Positions 17,465-25,149 of a DNA stretch of 64,000 bases are shown piece after piece; within the stretch, counting starts at the first letter, position 1; each line of letters opens with the position of its first letter. Under the pieces are notes generated by a model that made no database searches, had not been told where the DNA came from, and was given only the letters and a program-made list of their open reading frames with translations. The DNA is taken from NCBI RefSeq assembly GCF_014323725.1, contig NZ_JABVED010000023.1, positions 1-64,000 of the forward strand, read 5' to 3'. This DNA comes from Actinokineospora xionganensis. GTDB taxonomy: Bacteria; Actinomycetota; Actinomycetes; Mycobacteriales; Pseudonocardiaceae. The translations under genes were made by a program, and so were the position numbers.

Positions 17465-17508
17465 TCAACGCATGGGTTGACACAAAGCTCTGTCAACCAA
17501 TACGTTGA
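17465..17508 (+). promoter_or_regulatory. Tandem TCAAC-N6-GTTGA operators and promoter
   Basis: Two inverted repeats, GTCAACGCATGGGTTGAC (core 17465-17480) and GTCAACCAATACGTTGAC (core 17493-17508), have centres 28 bp apart. The right arm of the first supplies TTGACA at 17477; with a 17-18 bp spacer TACGTT at 17501 would be the -10, putting the start of transcription near the GTG at 17513. The match with the ArsR-promoter site is exact in both arms. Confidence 0.65.
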
Positions 17509-17512
17509 CGGG

Positions 17513-18136
17513 GTGAATGAATCCCTGAGTGCGCTGCGGATGATGCCGTGGGCCCGTGAAGCGGTGGACCAGGCCGAACGGGTGCTGATCGAGTCGGTCA
17601 TGGACAGTGGCTGGACGTGGGAGCAGTTGGGCGCGGTCTACGGCGAACGCTCCAAACAGGCTATGCAGCAGCACTACAAGCGCCGTGGAGGACAGCGGTC
17701 CTGGCCCGCGGCACGTCGGCCGGATGCGGAGCCGTCCGACGTGGAATCCGTGCGACGCGCTGTCAACGGCCTGTTGTTGAACTTCCGTGCCACCGACGAG
17801 GCGTTGACCCGCACCATGGCGGACGCCTCCTGGAACGAACGCGATCCCGAGAAGGAGGCCCGTCGGCGTCTGTCCTGGACCGAGCGCCTCAACGACAGCC
17901 TGGACGAGCTGAACGACTTCATCAACAACCGGATCTCGGCGGTGCCCAGGGTGGACCGGCCGCTGGTGCTCGGCGAGCGCAACCAGGTCCACGCCGATCA
18001 CACGGAGATAGAGCGCGACAGTGTCGAGCAGGTTCGTGCCGAGATCGACAGGGTCATCGGGCGGCTTGAGGAGCACCGCGACACGGTCGAGGGCACCATC
18101 GACGAACTGCGGCGCCGCCGAGCCGAACTCGACTGA
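17513..18136 (+). CDS. HTH-containing protein with C-terminal coiled coil
   Basis: A 207-residue protein of no named family. Residues ~15-60 look like a helix-turn-helix (AREAVDQAERVLIESVMDSGWTWEQLGAVYGERSKQAMQQHYKRRGG), the 'GW-W-LG---G-SKQA-QQHY' form common in small actinomycete DNA-binding proteins. The last ~80 residues are highly charged and helical (HTEIERDSVEQVRAEIDRVIGRLEEHRDTVEGTIDELRRRRAELD), probably a coiled coil for oligomerisation. The GTG at 17513 has no usable Shine-Dalgarno and sits at the expected transcription start, so a leaderless mRNA is possible. Two operator-like repeats cover its promoter, so it may be autoregulated or under the upstream ArsR protein. Confidence 0.7.
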   Translation: MNESLSALRMMPWAREAVDQAERVLIESVMDSGWTWEQLGAVYGERSKQAMQQHYKRRGGQRSWPAARRPDAEPSDVESVRRAVNGLLLNFRATDEALTRTMADASWNERDPEKEARRRLSWTERLNDSLDELNDFINNRISAVPRVDRPLVLGERNQVHADHTEIERDSVEQVRAEIDRVIGRLEEHRDTVEGTIDELRRRRAELD

Positions 18137-18478
18137 AACCGAGTTCGCCGAGCACGTTTTGTCCACAATGGATAGCTTGGCCTGCCGTGGTGCGGCCCCA
18201 GCTGGACGTTGGCAGCCACCGCGCCTCTGCAGTGGCCTGCCCGCCGCGGGCTCGGTGGACGATCTGCATATGATCGGCCCGGCCTGTGAGGGCACGTCAC
18301 CGATCGGCCTGCGGCTGCTCGACAACTCACAGCTCGTACTCGCGCGCTACGCCACGGCCGACGAGGCGTGAGCCGCTCCAGGTGAAGGATCCGCACGGCG
18401 TTCGTCACCTCCTCGGGTGGTAGGCGCAGTAGCGTGCTTGTGTCGGCAAACCGTGGGGTCGAACGTGGAGGGATACCC
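18137..18478 (+). other. Gene-free stretch
   Basis: A 342-bp gap before the kinase gene. Short frames are open, but none has a start signal or a recognisable product. It contains TTTTGTCCACAATGG near 18160. I see no terminator hairpin or clear promoter beyond the kinase ribosome binding site. Confidence 0.5.
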
Positions 18479-19918
18479 GTGCCCGAGGACGGCCGCCTTG
18501 TCGCCGGGCGATATCGGCTTCAGCGACGTGTCGGCGTCGGCGGGATGGGTGAGGTGTGGCAGGCGCTCGACGAGCAGTTGGGCCGGGTCGTCGCGGTCAA
18601 GCCGCTCGCGTCGCCGCCCGGGTCGTCGGCTGAGGAGGCCGCGCGAGCCAAGGAACGGGCCGTTCGGGAAGGTCGCATCGCCGCGCGGCTGCAGCATCCC
18701 GGCGCGGTCACCGTGTACGACGTCGCCGATGATGACGGCAGGCCGGTCCTGGTCATGGAATACGTGCCCGGGCAGAACCTCGCCGAGCTGATCGCCGGGC
18801 GTGGCGCGCTGCCCGCGGACGAAGTGGCCCGGATCGGCGCCCAGGTCGCGGCCGCGCTCGCGGCCGCCCACGCGGCCGGAATCGTGCACCGCGACGTCAA
18901 ACCCGCCAACGTCCTGATCACCGGTGACGGGCAGGCGAAGATCACCGACTTCGGGATCGCCCGCGCCCGCGGCGACGTGACCGTCACCGCGACCGGCCTG
19001 CTCGTGGGCACCCCGGCCTTTCTGGCCCCGGAAGTCGCCCGTGGCGCTGAACCGAACCCGGCGAGCGACGTGTTCTCCCTGGGCGCCACTTTGTACACGG
19101 CGCTGGAAGGCCGGGCGCCCTTCGGGGACGGCGACAACCCCATGGCCGTGCTGCACGCCGTCGCCGCAGGGCAGAGCGCTCCTCGGGTGACCGACGGATC
19201 GGTCGGCGACCTCGTCGAGCACCTGATGGGAGCCGACCCGCCGCTGCGCCCGACCATGGCCGACGCCGCGCAGCGGCTGCACGCCCTCGCCGCGGGGCAC
19301 CGCCCGCCTGCTCCCACGCGGGTGGACCTGCGGCCACCGCCGACCGCCGACCCGCCGGTCCGCCGCGGCATCGGCCGCGGCGCGGTCGCCCTGATCATCG
19401 CGACGGCCGTTGCCGCCGCGCTGACCTTGCTCGTGCTCGTCCTGCCGAACAAACCCGAACAGGCGGCCACACCCTCGAACACACCGAACCCGACAACGGC
19501 CGTGATCGGTCCCGATGACCTGAACCGGGCCGTGACCGAGTACTACGGCCTGTTGCCGGAGAACACCGGCGAGGCCTGGACGCGGCTCGGTCCGAGGATG
19601 CGGGCCCAGGGCAAGGAGCAGTACGAGCAGACCTGGAAGGACGTCAAGGACCTCACCATCAGCACCGCGCCGCGGACCACCGGTGCGAACACCGTCCGGG
19701 TCGCGATCGAGTACACCGCGGAAAGCCGCGGCAGGCTGCGGGAAACCCGCCAACTGGTCCTGCTCGCCCGCGACGGCGCGCTGTTGATCGACGCCGATGA
19801 AGTCCTGTCCTCGGAACGGGTCAGCGGCAAGGACGACAAGGGCAGGGACAACGACAAGGGCAAGGGCAAGAAGGAGGACGAGAAGAAGGAGGACGAGAGG
19901 AAGGAGGGTGACGGCTGA
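18479..19918 (+). CDS. Transmembrane Ser/Thr protein kinase (PknB-like)
   Basis: A 479-residue receptor-type kinase. The cytoplasmic Hanks-type domain (residues ~5-275) has the Gly loop VGVGGMGEVW, Lys41 in VVAVK, the catalytic loop HRDVKPANV (Asp139), DFG (Asp157) and a TATGLLVGTPAFLAPEVA activation segment. One transmembrane helix (~303-324) leads to an extracellular domain of ~150 residues with an NTF2-like look and no PASTA repeats. The C-terminus is a run of alternating Lys and Glu/Asp (KGKGKKEDEKKEDERKEGDG), a low-complexity tail that could bind an anionic wall polymer. The GTG at 18479 follows GGAGGGA with good spacing; the upstream ATG frame has none. Confidence 0.92.
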   Translation: MPEDGRLVAGRYRLQRRVGVGGMGEVWQALDEQLGRVVAVKPLASPPGSSAEEAARAKERAVREGRIAARLQHPGAVTVYDVADDDGRPVLVMEYVPGQNLAELIAGRGALPADEVARIGAQVAAALAAAHAAGIVHRDVKPANVLITGDGQAKITDFGIARARGDVTVTATGLLVGTPAFLAPEVARGAEPNPASDVFSLGATLYTALEGRAPFGDGDNPMAVLHAVAAGQSAPRVTDGSVGDLVEHLMGADPPLRPTMADAAQRLHALAAGHRPPAPTRVDLRPPPTADPPVRRGIGRGAVALIIATAVAAALTLLVLVLPNKPEQAATPSNTPNPTTAVIGPDDLNRAVTEYYGLLPENTGEAWTRLGPRMRAQGKEQYEQTWKDVKDLTISTAPRTTGANTVRVAIEYTAESRGRLRETRQLVLLARDGALLIDADEVLSSERVSGKDDKGRDNDKGKGKKEDEKKEDERKEGDG

Positions 19919-19956
19919 CCGCGGTCAGCGCGGTGGGACCGGCGGGTCGTGCGAGG

Positions 19957-20094
19957 TCAGCCGCGAGTTCCCACTGGGTGTCCGAACTCGGCGCAGAGGG
20001 CGTCGAACAGTGGAGTCCACGACTCGTCCTTCGCGTTCGCCCGCGGTTCGGCGGTGTTCGGCTGCGGACCGGACGGCGTTTCGCTCGAGCTCAT
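19957..20094 (-). CDS. Small hypothetical protein, 45 aa
   Basis: The ATG at 20094 follows AGGGGAG with eight-base spacing and encodes 45 residues. The first ~25 are polar and disordered-looking (MSSSETPSGPQPNTAEPRA), then an amphipathic C-terminal segment WTPLFDALCAEFGHPVGTRG. No family is recognised. It is convergent with the kinase gene 38 bp away. The strong ribosome binding site and the bias change make it more credible than a random frame. Confidence 0.45.
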   Translation of the reverse strand: MSSSETPSGPQPNTAEPRANAKDESWTPLFDALCAEFGHPVGTRG

Positions 20095-20409
20095 TTTCTG
20101 CTCCCCTTCACGACGGACGCCCTTGTGGCAGGCCTGGGTGTTACCTCGGGTCTCGCCTGTGGAAGTGCTGAACAACGCGGCTCTGACGTGGAACAGTCGA
20201 GTTGCCTCGTCAATTAGACCAAATGGGTTAACACCCGCTTGTTGACGCCGTGCAACGAGCACTATCCGTCTACATGTGACGCCGACGATTCGCGTGCGTC
20301 GTTCATGTTCGATCCGTGTGCGACAGGGTATGGCGATCACAGTCGGATTAGGACAAGGTGTAGGCGCGGTATCCCCCGGCAGTCTCGAGTGACGACGTGA
20401 GGACCACCG
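20095..20409. other. Gene-free stretch
   Basis: A 315-bp divergent interval between the 45-residue ORF (minus) and the universal stress gene (plus), so it should hold promoters for both. A relatively AT-rich patch at about 20205-20245 with GTTAAC and TTGTTGACG is the most promoter-like part. No coding frame is convincing. Confidence 0.45.
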
Positions 20410-21222
20410 ATGCCTCAGACCCTTCCAGACCTCCGCCCACCCATCCTGTCGGAACACAGCCTGCCGGGACCGTCGGTCACCGGGCGATCGCGGGGGCGCG
20501 GCGTGGTGGTGGGCACCGACGGCTCGTACCTGGGTGACCGGGCTGTCGCCTGGGCGGCCCGGCACGCCGATCTGCTCGGCGACGCCCTGCACGTCTACCA
20601 GTCGGTCGGAGCCCGTGCTGGAGCCGTCGCGCACGGGGTCAACCAGGTGGCCCACGAACACCCGACGATGGCCGTGGTGCGCCATTTCATCGACGAGCCG
20701 GACCCGCTGGACACCCTGGTCGACGCGAGTGCCGAGGCGGGGCTGGTGGTGGTCGGCGCGCGCGGTCGACACCATCCTGGGCTCGGCCTGGGCCACCTCG
20801 TCCGTCCCCTGGTCGGCACCGCGCAGTGCCCGGTGGCGGTGGTCAAAGGACACCCCGACGCCATCCGGGGCAGACACGCCACCGTGAGCGTCGCCGTCAG
20901 CGGCCGTGAGGACGCCGCGCCGGTGCGCTGGGCGACCGACATCGCCGCCCGGACCGGAGCCAGGCTGCGCGTCGTCCACGCCGCCGTGCACGCCAGTGAT
21001 GTCGTGGACTGGGCCGTCGACCTCGCCGGAGGTCTCGCACCCGGGCTCGCGATCGACATCGACGCCAGGTCATGCCTGCCGCATGAGATCGTCGCGAGCG
21101 TCCACGACACGGACCTGCTGGTCGTCGGCACCGGAGCCGCGCATCCCCACGCCGGGATCGGCCCGATCACCAACGAAGCCCTGTTCCACGCCCCGTGTCC
21201 GGTGGTCGTCGTCCGAGCGTGA
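20410..21222 (+). CDS. Universal stress protein, tandem UspA domains
   Basis: A 270-residue cytoplasmic protein made of two UspA folds. Domain 1 (~30-150) starts GVVVGTDGSYLGDRAVAWAARHADLLG and ends VVVGARGRHHPGLGLGHLVRPLVGTAQCPVAVVKG, with an ATP-binding GxxG element. Domain 2 (~158-270) starts VSVAVSGREDAAPVRWATDIAARTGARLRVVHA and ends VVGTGAAHPHAGIGPITNEALFHAPCPVVVVRA. Tandem USPs of this size are frequent in actinomycetes and are often linked to hypoxia or dormancy. GAGGACC precedes the ATG. Confidence 0.9.
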   Translation: MPQTLPDLRPPILSEHSLPGPSVTGRSRGRGVVVGTDGSYLGDRAVAWAARHADLLGDALHVYQSVGARAGAVAHGVNQVAHEHPTMAVVRHFIDEPDPLDTLVDASAEAGLVVVGARGRHHPGLGLGHLVRPLVGTAQCPVAVVKGHPDAIRGRHATVSVAVSGREDAAPVRWATDIAARTGARLRVVHAAVHASDVVDWAVDLAGGLAPGLAIDIDARSCLPHEIVASVHDTDLLVVGTGAAHPHAGIGPITNEALFHAPCPVVVVRA

Positions 21223-21291
21223 TCACCGCCGCGCCACCGTGATGATCGGTGATCGGGGATTGCGGCCTCGACATCCGGGGTAGCCGCCACC

Positions 21292-22182
21292 GTGGCGCCC
21301 CAAGTTGTCGCTCTCGGCCAGATCGCGCGCGACCTTGTCCTGCGCGTCCCGGAGGTGCCGGGCTCCGGTGGGACCGCGACTGTGCGCGGGCGGTGGGAGG
21401 TGCTCGGCGGGAAAGGCGCCAACCAGGCCGTGGGTCTGGCCCAACTCGGAGCCGAGGTCGCCCTGGTCGGGGTGGTGGGCGACGACCGCACCGGACACGA
21501 CCTGCTGGCCCAGGCACGGGCTGACGGCATCGATGTCACCCACGTGGTCCGGCGGACCGGCCTGGCCACCGCGCTCATCGTCGACCTGGTCGACGACACC
21601 GGGGAATGGCGTCACCTCGAGGACATCCCCGACGCGGCGCTGCTTGGCGTCGACGACGTGCTCGCCGCGTCGACACTCCTCGCCGAGGCCGAGTGGGTGC
21701 TGGTGCGACTCCAGCAGCCGTTCGCGGCAACGCTCGCGGCCGCGCGGCTGGCATCCACCCAGGGAGCGCACGTCGTCCTCGACGGCGCTCCTTCCGTTCC
21801 CGGGCCGATCGGCGACCTGCTGAGTTGCGCCGAGGTCGTGCGGGCGGACGCGCGGGAAGCCGAGCGGCTGGCCGGGCGTGCACTCGGCGACGTCGCGGAC
21901 ACCTCGTGCGCGGCGCGCGAGTTGCTGCGTCGCGGACCATCCCTCGTCGTGTTGGAAGCGGCGGGGAAGGGCAACGTCGTCGCGACTCCCGGCGGCTCGG
22001 AGTTCCTTCCCCACGCGAGCGTGGACGTGGTGGACAGCACCGGCGCCGGTGACGCGTTGGTGGCGGCCATGACCTCGGCCCTGATGCGGGGAGTGGACCC
22101 GCACGAGGCCGCCCACCTCGCCGTGGCCGCGTCCGCGGCTACGACCGAACACGCGGGCGGTCGCCCCCGACTTAACGGCTAG
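21292..22182 (+). CDS. PfkB family carbohydrate kinase (ribokinase-like)
   Basis: A 296-residue sugar kinase. PfkB signature 1 (GGKGANQAVGLAQLGAEVALVGVVG, residues ~39-63) binds the substrate, and signature 2 (VVDSTGAGDALVAAM, catalytic Asp254) forms the anion hole and general base. LSCAEVVRADAREAERLAG corresponds to the nucleotide-side segment. The order of motifs fits ribokinase better than fructokinase, but the sugar cannot be fixed. The GTG start has only a weak Shine-Dalgarno. It may form a unit with the stress gene 69 bp upstream. Confidence 0.88.
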   Translation: MAPQVVALGQIARDLVLRVPEVPGSGGTATVRGRWEVLGGKGANQAVGLAQLGAEVALVGVVGDDRTGHDLLAQARADGIDVTHVVRRTGLATALIVDLVDDTGEWRHLEDIPDAALLGVDDVLAASTLLAEAEWVLVRLQQPFAATLAAARLASTQGAHVVLDGAPSVPGPIGDLLSCAEVVRADAREAERLAGRALGDVADTSCAARELLRRGPSLVVLEAAGKGNVVATPGGSEFLPHASVDVVDSTGAGDALVAAMTSALMRGVDPHEAAHLAVAASAATTEHAGGRPRLNG

Positions 22183-22227
22183 CCGACCTGTGGCATGCCA
22201 TCTCGCGCTACGACCTTGCCGCGATAG

Positions 22228-24954
22228 TCAGACCGACCCGGTGACGTCGTGCCGGGATTTCACCCCCAGCTTCCGCAGCACGCTGGCGACGTGTTGTTCG
22301 ACGGTGCGGCGGGACAGGAACAGGGTGTCGGCGATCTCCTGGTTCGACCGGTGCCGCACGAGCAGTGCGGCGACGTCCTGCTCGCGCGGGGACAGGGCAT
22401 CGGGGCCGTTGCGCCGCCAGCGGCGGGTGTGCGCGGCGGAGCCGTGGTCGCGCAGCAGGAGCCTGCAGCGGTTGGCGTCCCGGGTCGCGCCCAGGTTCTC
22501 GTAGGCGCCGACCAGGGTGATCAACGCGGTGACGGCTTCGGCGTCGCCGAGCTTCAGGCGGGTTCGGACGGCGTTCTCGCCGTGGGCGGCGGCGGCATAG
22601 GCGGCGCCGGTTCGGGCGGCGTGGTGGCGGGCGCGCTCGAAATGCCACAGCGCCCGCTCGTGCGCCTCCTCCGCCGCGGCCACCGCGCCCATCGAGGCGT
22701 GGGCCGCCGCGAGCACCGCGGGCGCGTCCGAGCCCGCGGCCGCCGCGGTGGTCTCTTCGGCCAGCGTACGGGCCTCGGCCTGGCCGCCCGCTCGCAGCCA
22801 GGCCCGCACGACGGCCGGGACCACCTCGCCGGACCAGGCCCAGATTCCCTTGTGGCCGAACAACTCCATCGCCCGGTCGGCCTCCACGACGGCGGCGGCG
22901 ACCTCGTCGCGGTCCAGCAGCATGCGGATCACGCCCGCGCTCGCGGCGAGAGCCACCGGGCTGACCGCGTCCTCGGGGAGGTCCAGGCCGGTGCGCGCGA
23001 ACCAGCGCTCCGCGGCCTGCCGGTCACCGGTCGCCGACGCGAGCACCGCCAGTACCAGCGCGGCCTCGGCGCTGTCGGGCAGCGCGTCCGGATCGGCCGA
23101 CAGGTGCGCCTCGGCCCGCTCGGCCAGCCCGGCCCACTGCCCGGTGTGCAGGTCCAGCCGCAGCCGCAGACCTGTTCCCGCGGTGTCGTCGGACAGCCGC
23201 CGCGCGGTTCGCAGGTGGGCGCGGGCGCGTGCGGCCTGGCCGGTCCAGGAGTAGCTGTGGGCCACCGTGAGGTGCGCGCGGGCCAGGTCGAGCCGCTCCT
23301 CGGGGTCGCGGACGCCCTCCGGCGGCCTGCGCACGGCCTCCGGAATGGGCCCGTCTTCCATGAGAACCCGGTTCGCGGTGATCGCCGCCAGCAGCGCGGG
23401 CCGGTCGCTGCCTGCGGTGCGCACCCCGCGCTGCAGCCACTCCCGGTGGTCGGCCAGGGGCCGCGCCCCCAGGGCCGGGTCGGCCAGCACCGCCATCGCC
23501 CGTGCCGCCCGGGCCGGGCGGTCGGCGAGTTCGCCGACGGCGAGCGCGAGTTCGGTCCGCCCGGCCTCGATCCCGTCGCGCCGCCGCACCAGCACCATCC
23601 CCAGAGCGAGGCGGGCCTCGGCGCGGGCAGCCGTGCTCAGCACCGGGTCACGGACCAGGTCGTCGAGTCGCGCGTCGCTCCCGTGTTCCGGGTGTGCCGC
23701 CACGAGCCGGGCGTAGCGGGTGGCGACGCGCTCGCGGAGGTCCGAGGGCAACCCGGGCTCGTCGAGCACCGCACCGAGCGCCGCGGCGGCGTCGTCACCG
23801 TCGGCCGATTCGGTGTAGGCGATCCACTCGGCGAACCGCCCGGCCAGGCGGGCGTGCCTGGCGAGCCGGGTGGGACGGGCCCCGGGGTCGTCGCGCAACG
23901 CGCTCAGTGCTCGGGCGTGTGCGCGGCGCCGGTCCGGTCCGGGAAGTCCGTCGTACACGCACCGGCGCATGGCTCCGGGCTCGACCCGGTACCGCGCGGC
24001 GCCGGACTCGCTGAGCAGGCAGGCGCGCACCGCTTCGGCGATCGCGGTCGCGGCCTCGCCGGATGTGGTTCCGGCGACCCGGGCGAGGACCCCGCATGGC
24101 GCCGGGGCGTCCAGCACCGCCGCCGCCAGCACCACAGCACGGGCGGTCGGGGAGAGGGCGTCCAGGCAGGCGGCCGTGTCCAGCCGCATCTCCCGCGGCA
24201 GCGGGGCCTGGGCGAGCGACTGTTCGCCGGTGCGCAGCAAGTACGCCGCCGCGTGCTCCACCAGGTCCGGTCGCCCGCCGGTGTGTTCGGGCAGCTCGGA
24301 CAGCGCCTGCTCGGTCAGCGTCGGCGCGATGGTGAGCGCCAGCTCCGCCACCGCGGTTGAATCCAGGCCGGACAGCGAGATGACCCGTGCTCCGGGGAAG
24401 CCCACCGGCCCCGGCCGCTGGGTGAGCACAATGGACAGACGCTCGGGCGGCTGGACGGCCAGGTAGCGCACCAGCGCCCGGGTCCGGTCGTCGGCCCACT
24501 GCAGGTCCTCGACGACGAGCACCACCGGCGACAGCGCGTCGAGCAGGTCGCGGACCGCGCGGAACAGGCGGTGCCACTCCGCCGCTCGGTCGGGCAGCGG
24601 TGGCAGCGCGGGCGGCAGGTGCGCGGCGATCTCCGGCAGGTACGGCGCGAGCGCCCCGGTGACCGCGCTCGGCGTCAGCGGCGGCGGCCCGGCCAGCCGC
24701 AGCGCCTCGAACACCGCGCCACAGGGGAACGCCTCGCCCGGTGGCGGCTGGCACGTGCCGCGCAGGACGGTGCGCGACCGCACCTGCCGGTCGGCCAGGA
24801 TCTCCCGCACCAGCCGGGTCTTCCCGACCCCGGCCGGGCCGGTCACGCACAGGACCGACGGCGCGGCGAGCACGGCGCGAATCCCCGCGCCGAGTTCCTC
24901 CTGCCGCCCCACAAAGGGAAGCCGCAGACCCTGCCACTCTTCGACCGCTGTCAT
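22228..24954 (-). CDS. LAL-type LuxR transcriptional regulator (LAL1)
   Basis: A 908-residue large ATP-binding LuxR regulator. Residues 39-46 are the Walker A GPAGVGKT, Walker B follows in PVVLVVEDLQWADD, and the middle ~500 residues are TPR-like helical repeats. The last ~65 residues are the LuxR helix-turn-helix (DALSPREQDVAALLVRHRSNQEIADTLFLSRRTVEQHVASVLRKLGVKSR). The ATG at 24954 is chosen because the family starts shortly before the 'FVGRQEEL' segment; 24972 is an alternative, and neither has a clear ribosome binding site. It is divergent from a secreted subtilisin with a 195-bp gap. The open frame continuing to 26223 overlaps that protease and is spurious. Confidence 0.9.
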   Translation of the reverse strand: MTAVEEWQGLRLPFVGRQEELGAGIRAVLAAPSVLCVTGPAGVGKTRLVREILADRQVRSRTVLRGTCQPPPGEAFPCGAVFEALRLAGPPPLTPSAVTGALAPYLPEIAAHLPPALPPLPDRAAEWHRLFRAVRDLLDALSPVVLVVEDLQWADDRTRALVRYLAVQPPERLSIVLTQRPGPVGFPGARVISLSGLDSTAVAELALTIAPTLTEQALSELPEHTGGRPDLVEHAAAYLLRTGEQSLAQAPLPREMRLDTAACLDALSPTARAVVLAAAVLDAPAPCGVLARVAGTTSGEAATAIAEAVRACLLSESGAARYRVEPGAMRRCVYDGLPGPDRRRAHARALSALRDDPGARPTRLARHARLAGRFAEWIAYTESADGDDAAAALGAVLDEPGLPSDLRERVATRYARLVAAHPEHGSDARLDDLVRDPVLSTAARAEARLALGMVLVRRRDGIEAGRTELALAVGELADRPARAARAMAVLADPALGARPLADHREWLQRGVRTAGSDRPALLAAITANRVLMEDGPIPEAVRRPPEGVRDPEERLDLARAHLTVAHSYSWTGQAARARAHLRTARRLSDDTAGTGLRLRLDLHTGQWAGLAERAEAHLSADPDALPDSAEAALVLAVLASATGDRQAAERWFARTGLDLPEDAVSPVALAASAGVIRMLLDRDEVAAAVVEADRAMELFGHKGIWAWSGEVVPAVVRAWLRAGGQAEARTLAEETTAAAAGSDAPAVLAAAHASMGAVAAAEEAHERALWHFERARHHAARTGAAYAAAAHGENAVRTRLKLGDAEAVTALITLVGAYENLGATRDANRCRLLLRDHGSAAHTRRWRRNGPDALSPREQDVAALLVRHRSNQEIADTLFLSRRTVEQHVASVLRKLGVKSRHDVTGSV

Positions 24955-25003
24955 GCCATCGAGGGTAGGCATCAGATGGGGTGGTATCGGCCCAGCGCAA
25001 AAA

Positions 25004-25011
25004 TTGGGTAC
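25004..25011 (+). promoter_or_regulatory. TTGGGTAC element in LAL1/subtilisin divergent region
   Basis: TTGGGTAC followed nine bases later by GATTC, 138 bp upstream of the subtilisin start. The other subtilisin/LAL divergent region has the same octamer followed by GAATC, pointing the same way relative to its protease (minus strand, 30751-30758). Regulatory function is inferred. Confidence 0.35.
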
Positions 25012-25149
25012 TACTACTCGATTCACCACGGATGGTTGGGCGCGGGCCGCGGGGGAGGGTGACCCGCAGGCGGCCGCGCGATCTTCCACCCTGCTTGCGG
25101 TCGCCTCACCGTGCGGATGTCCGCGTGGTGTGGTGAATGGAGCACATCG

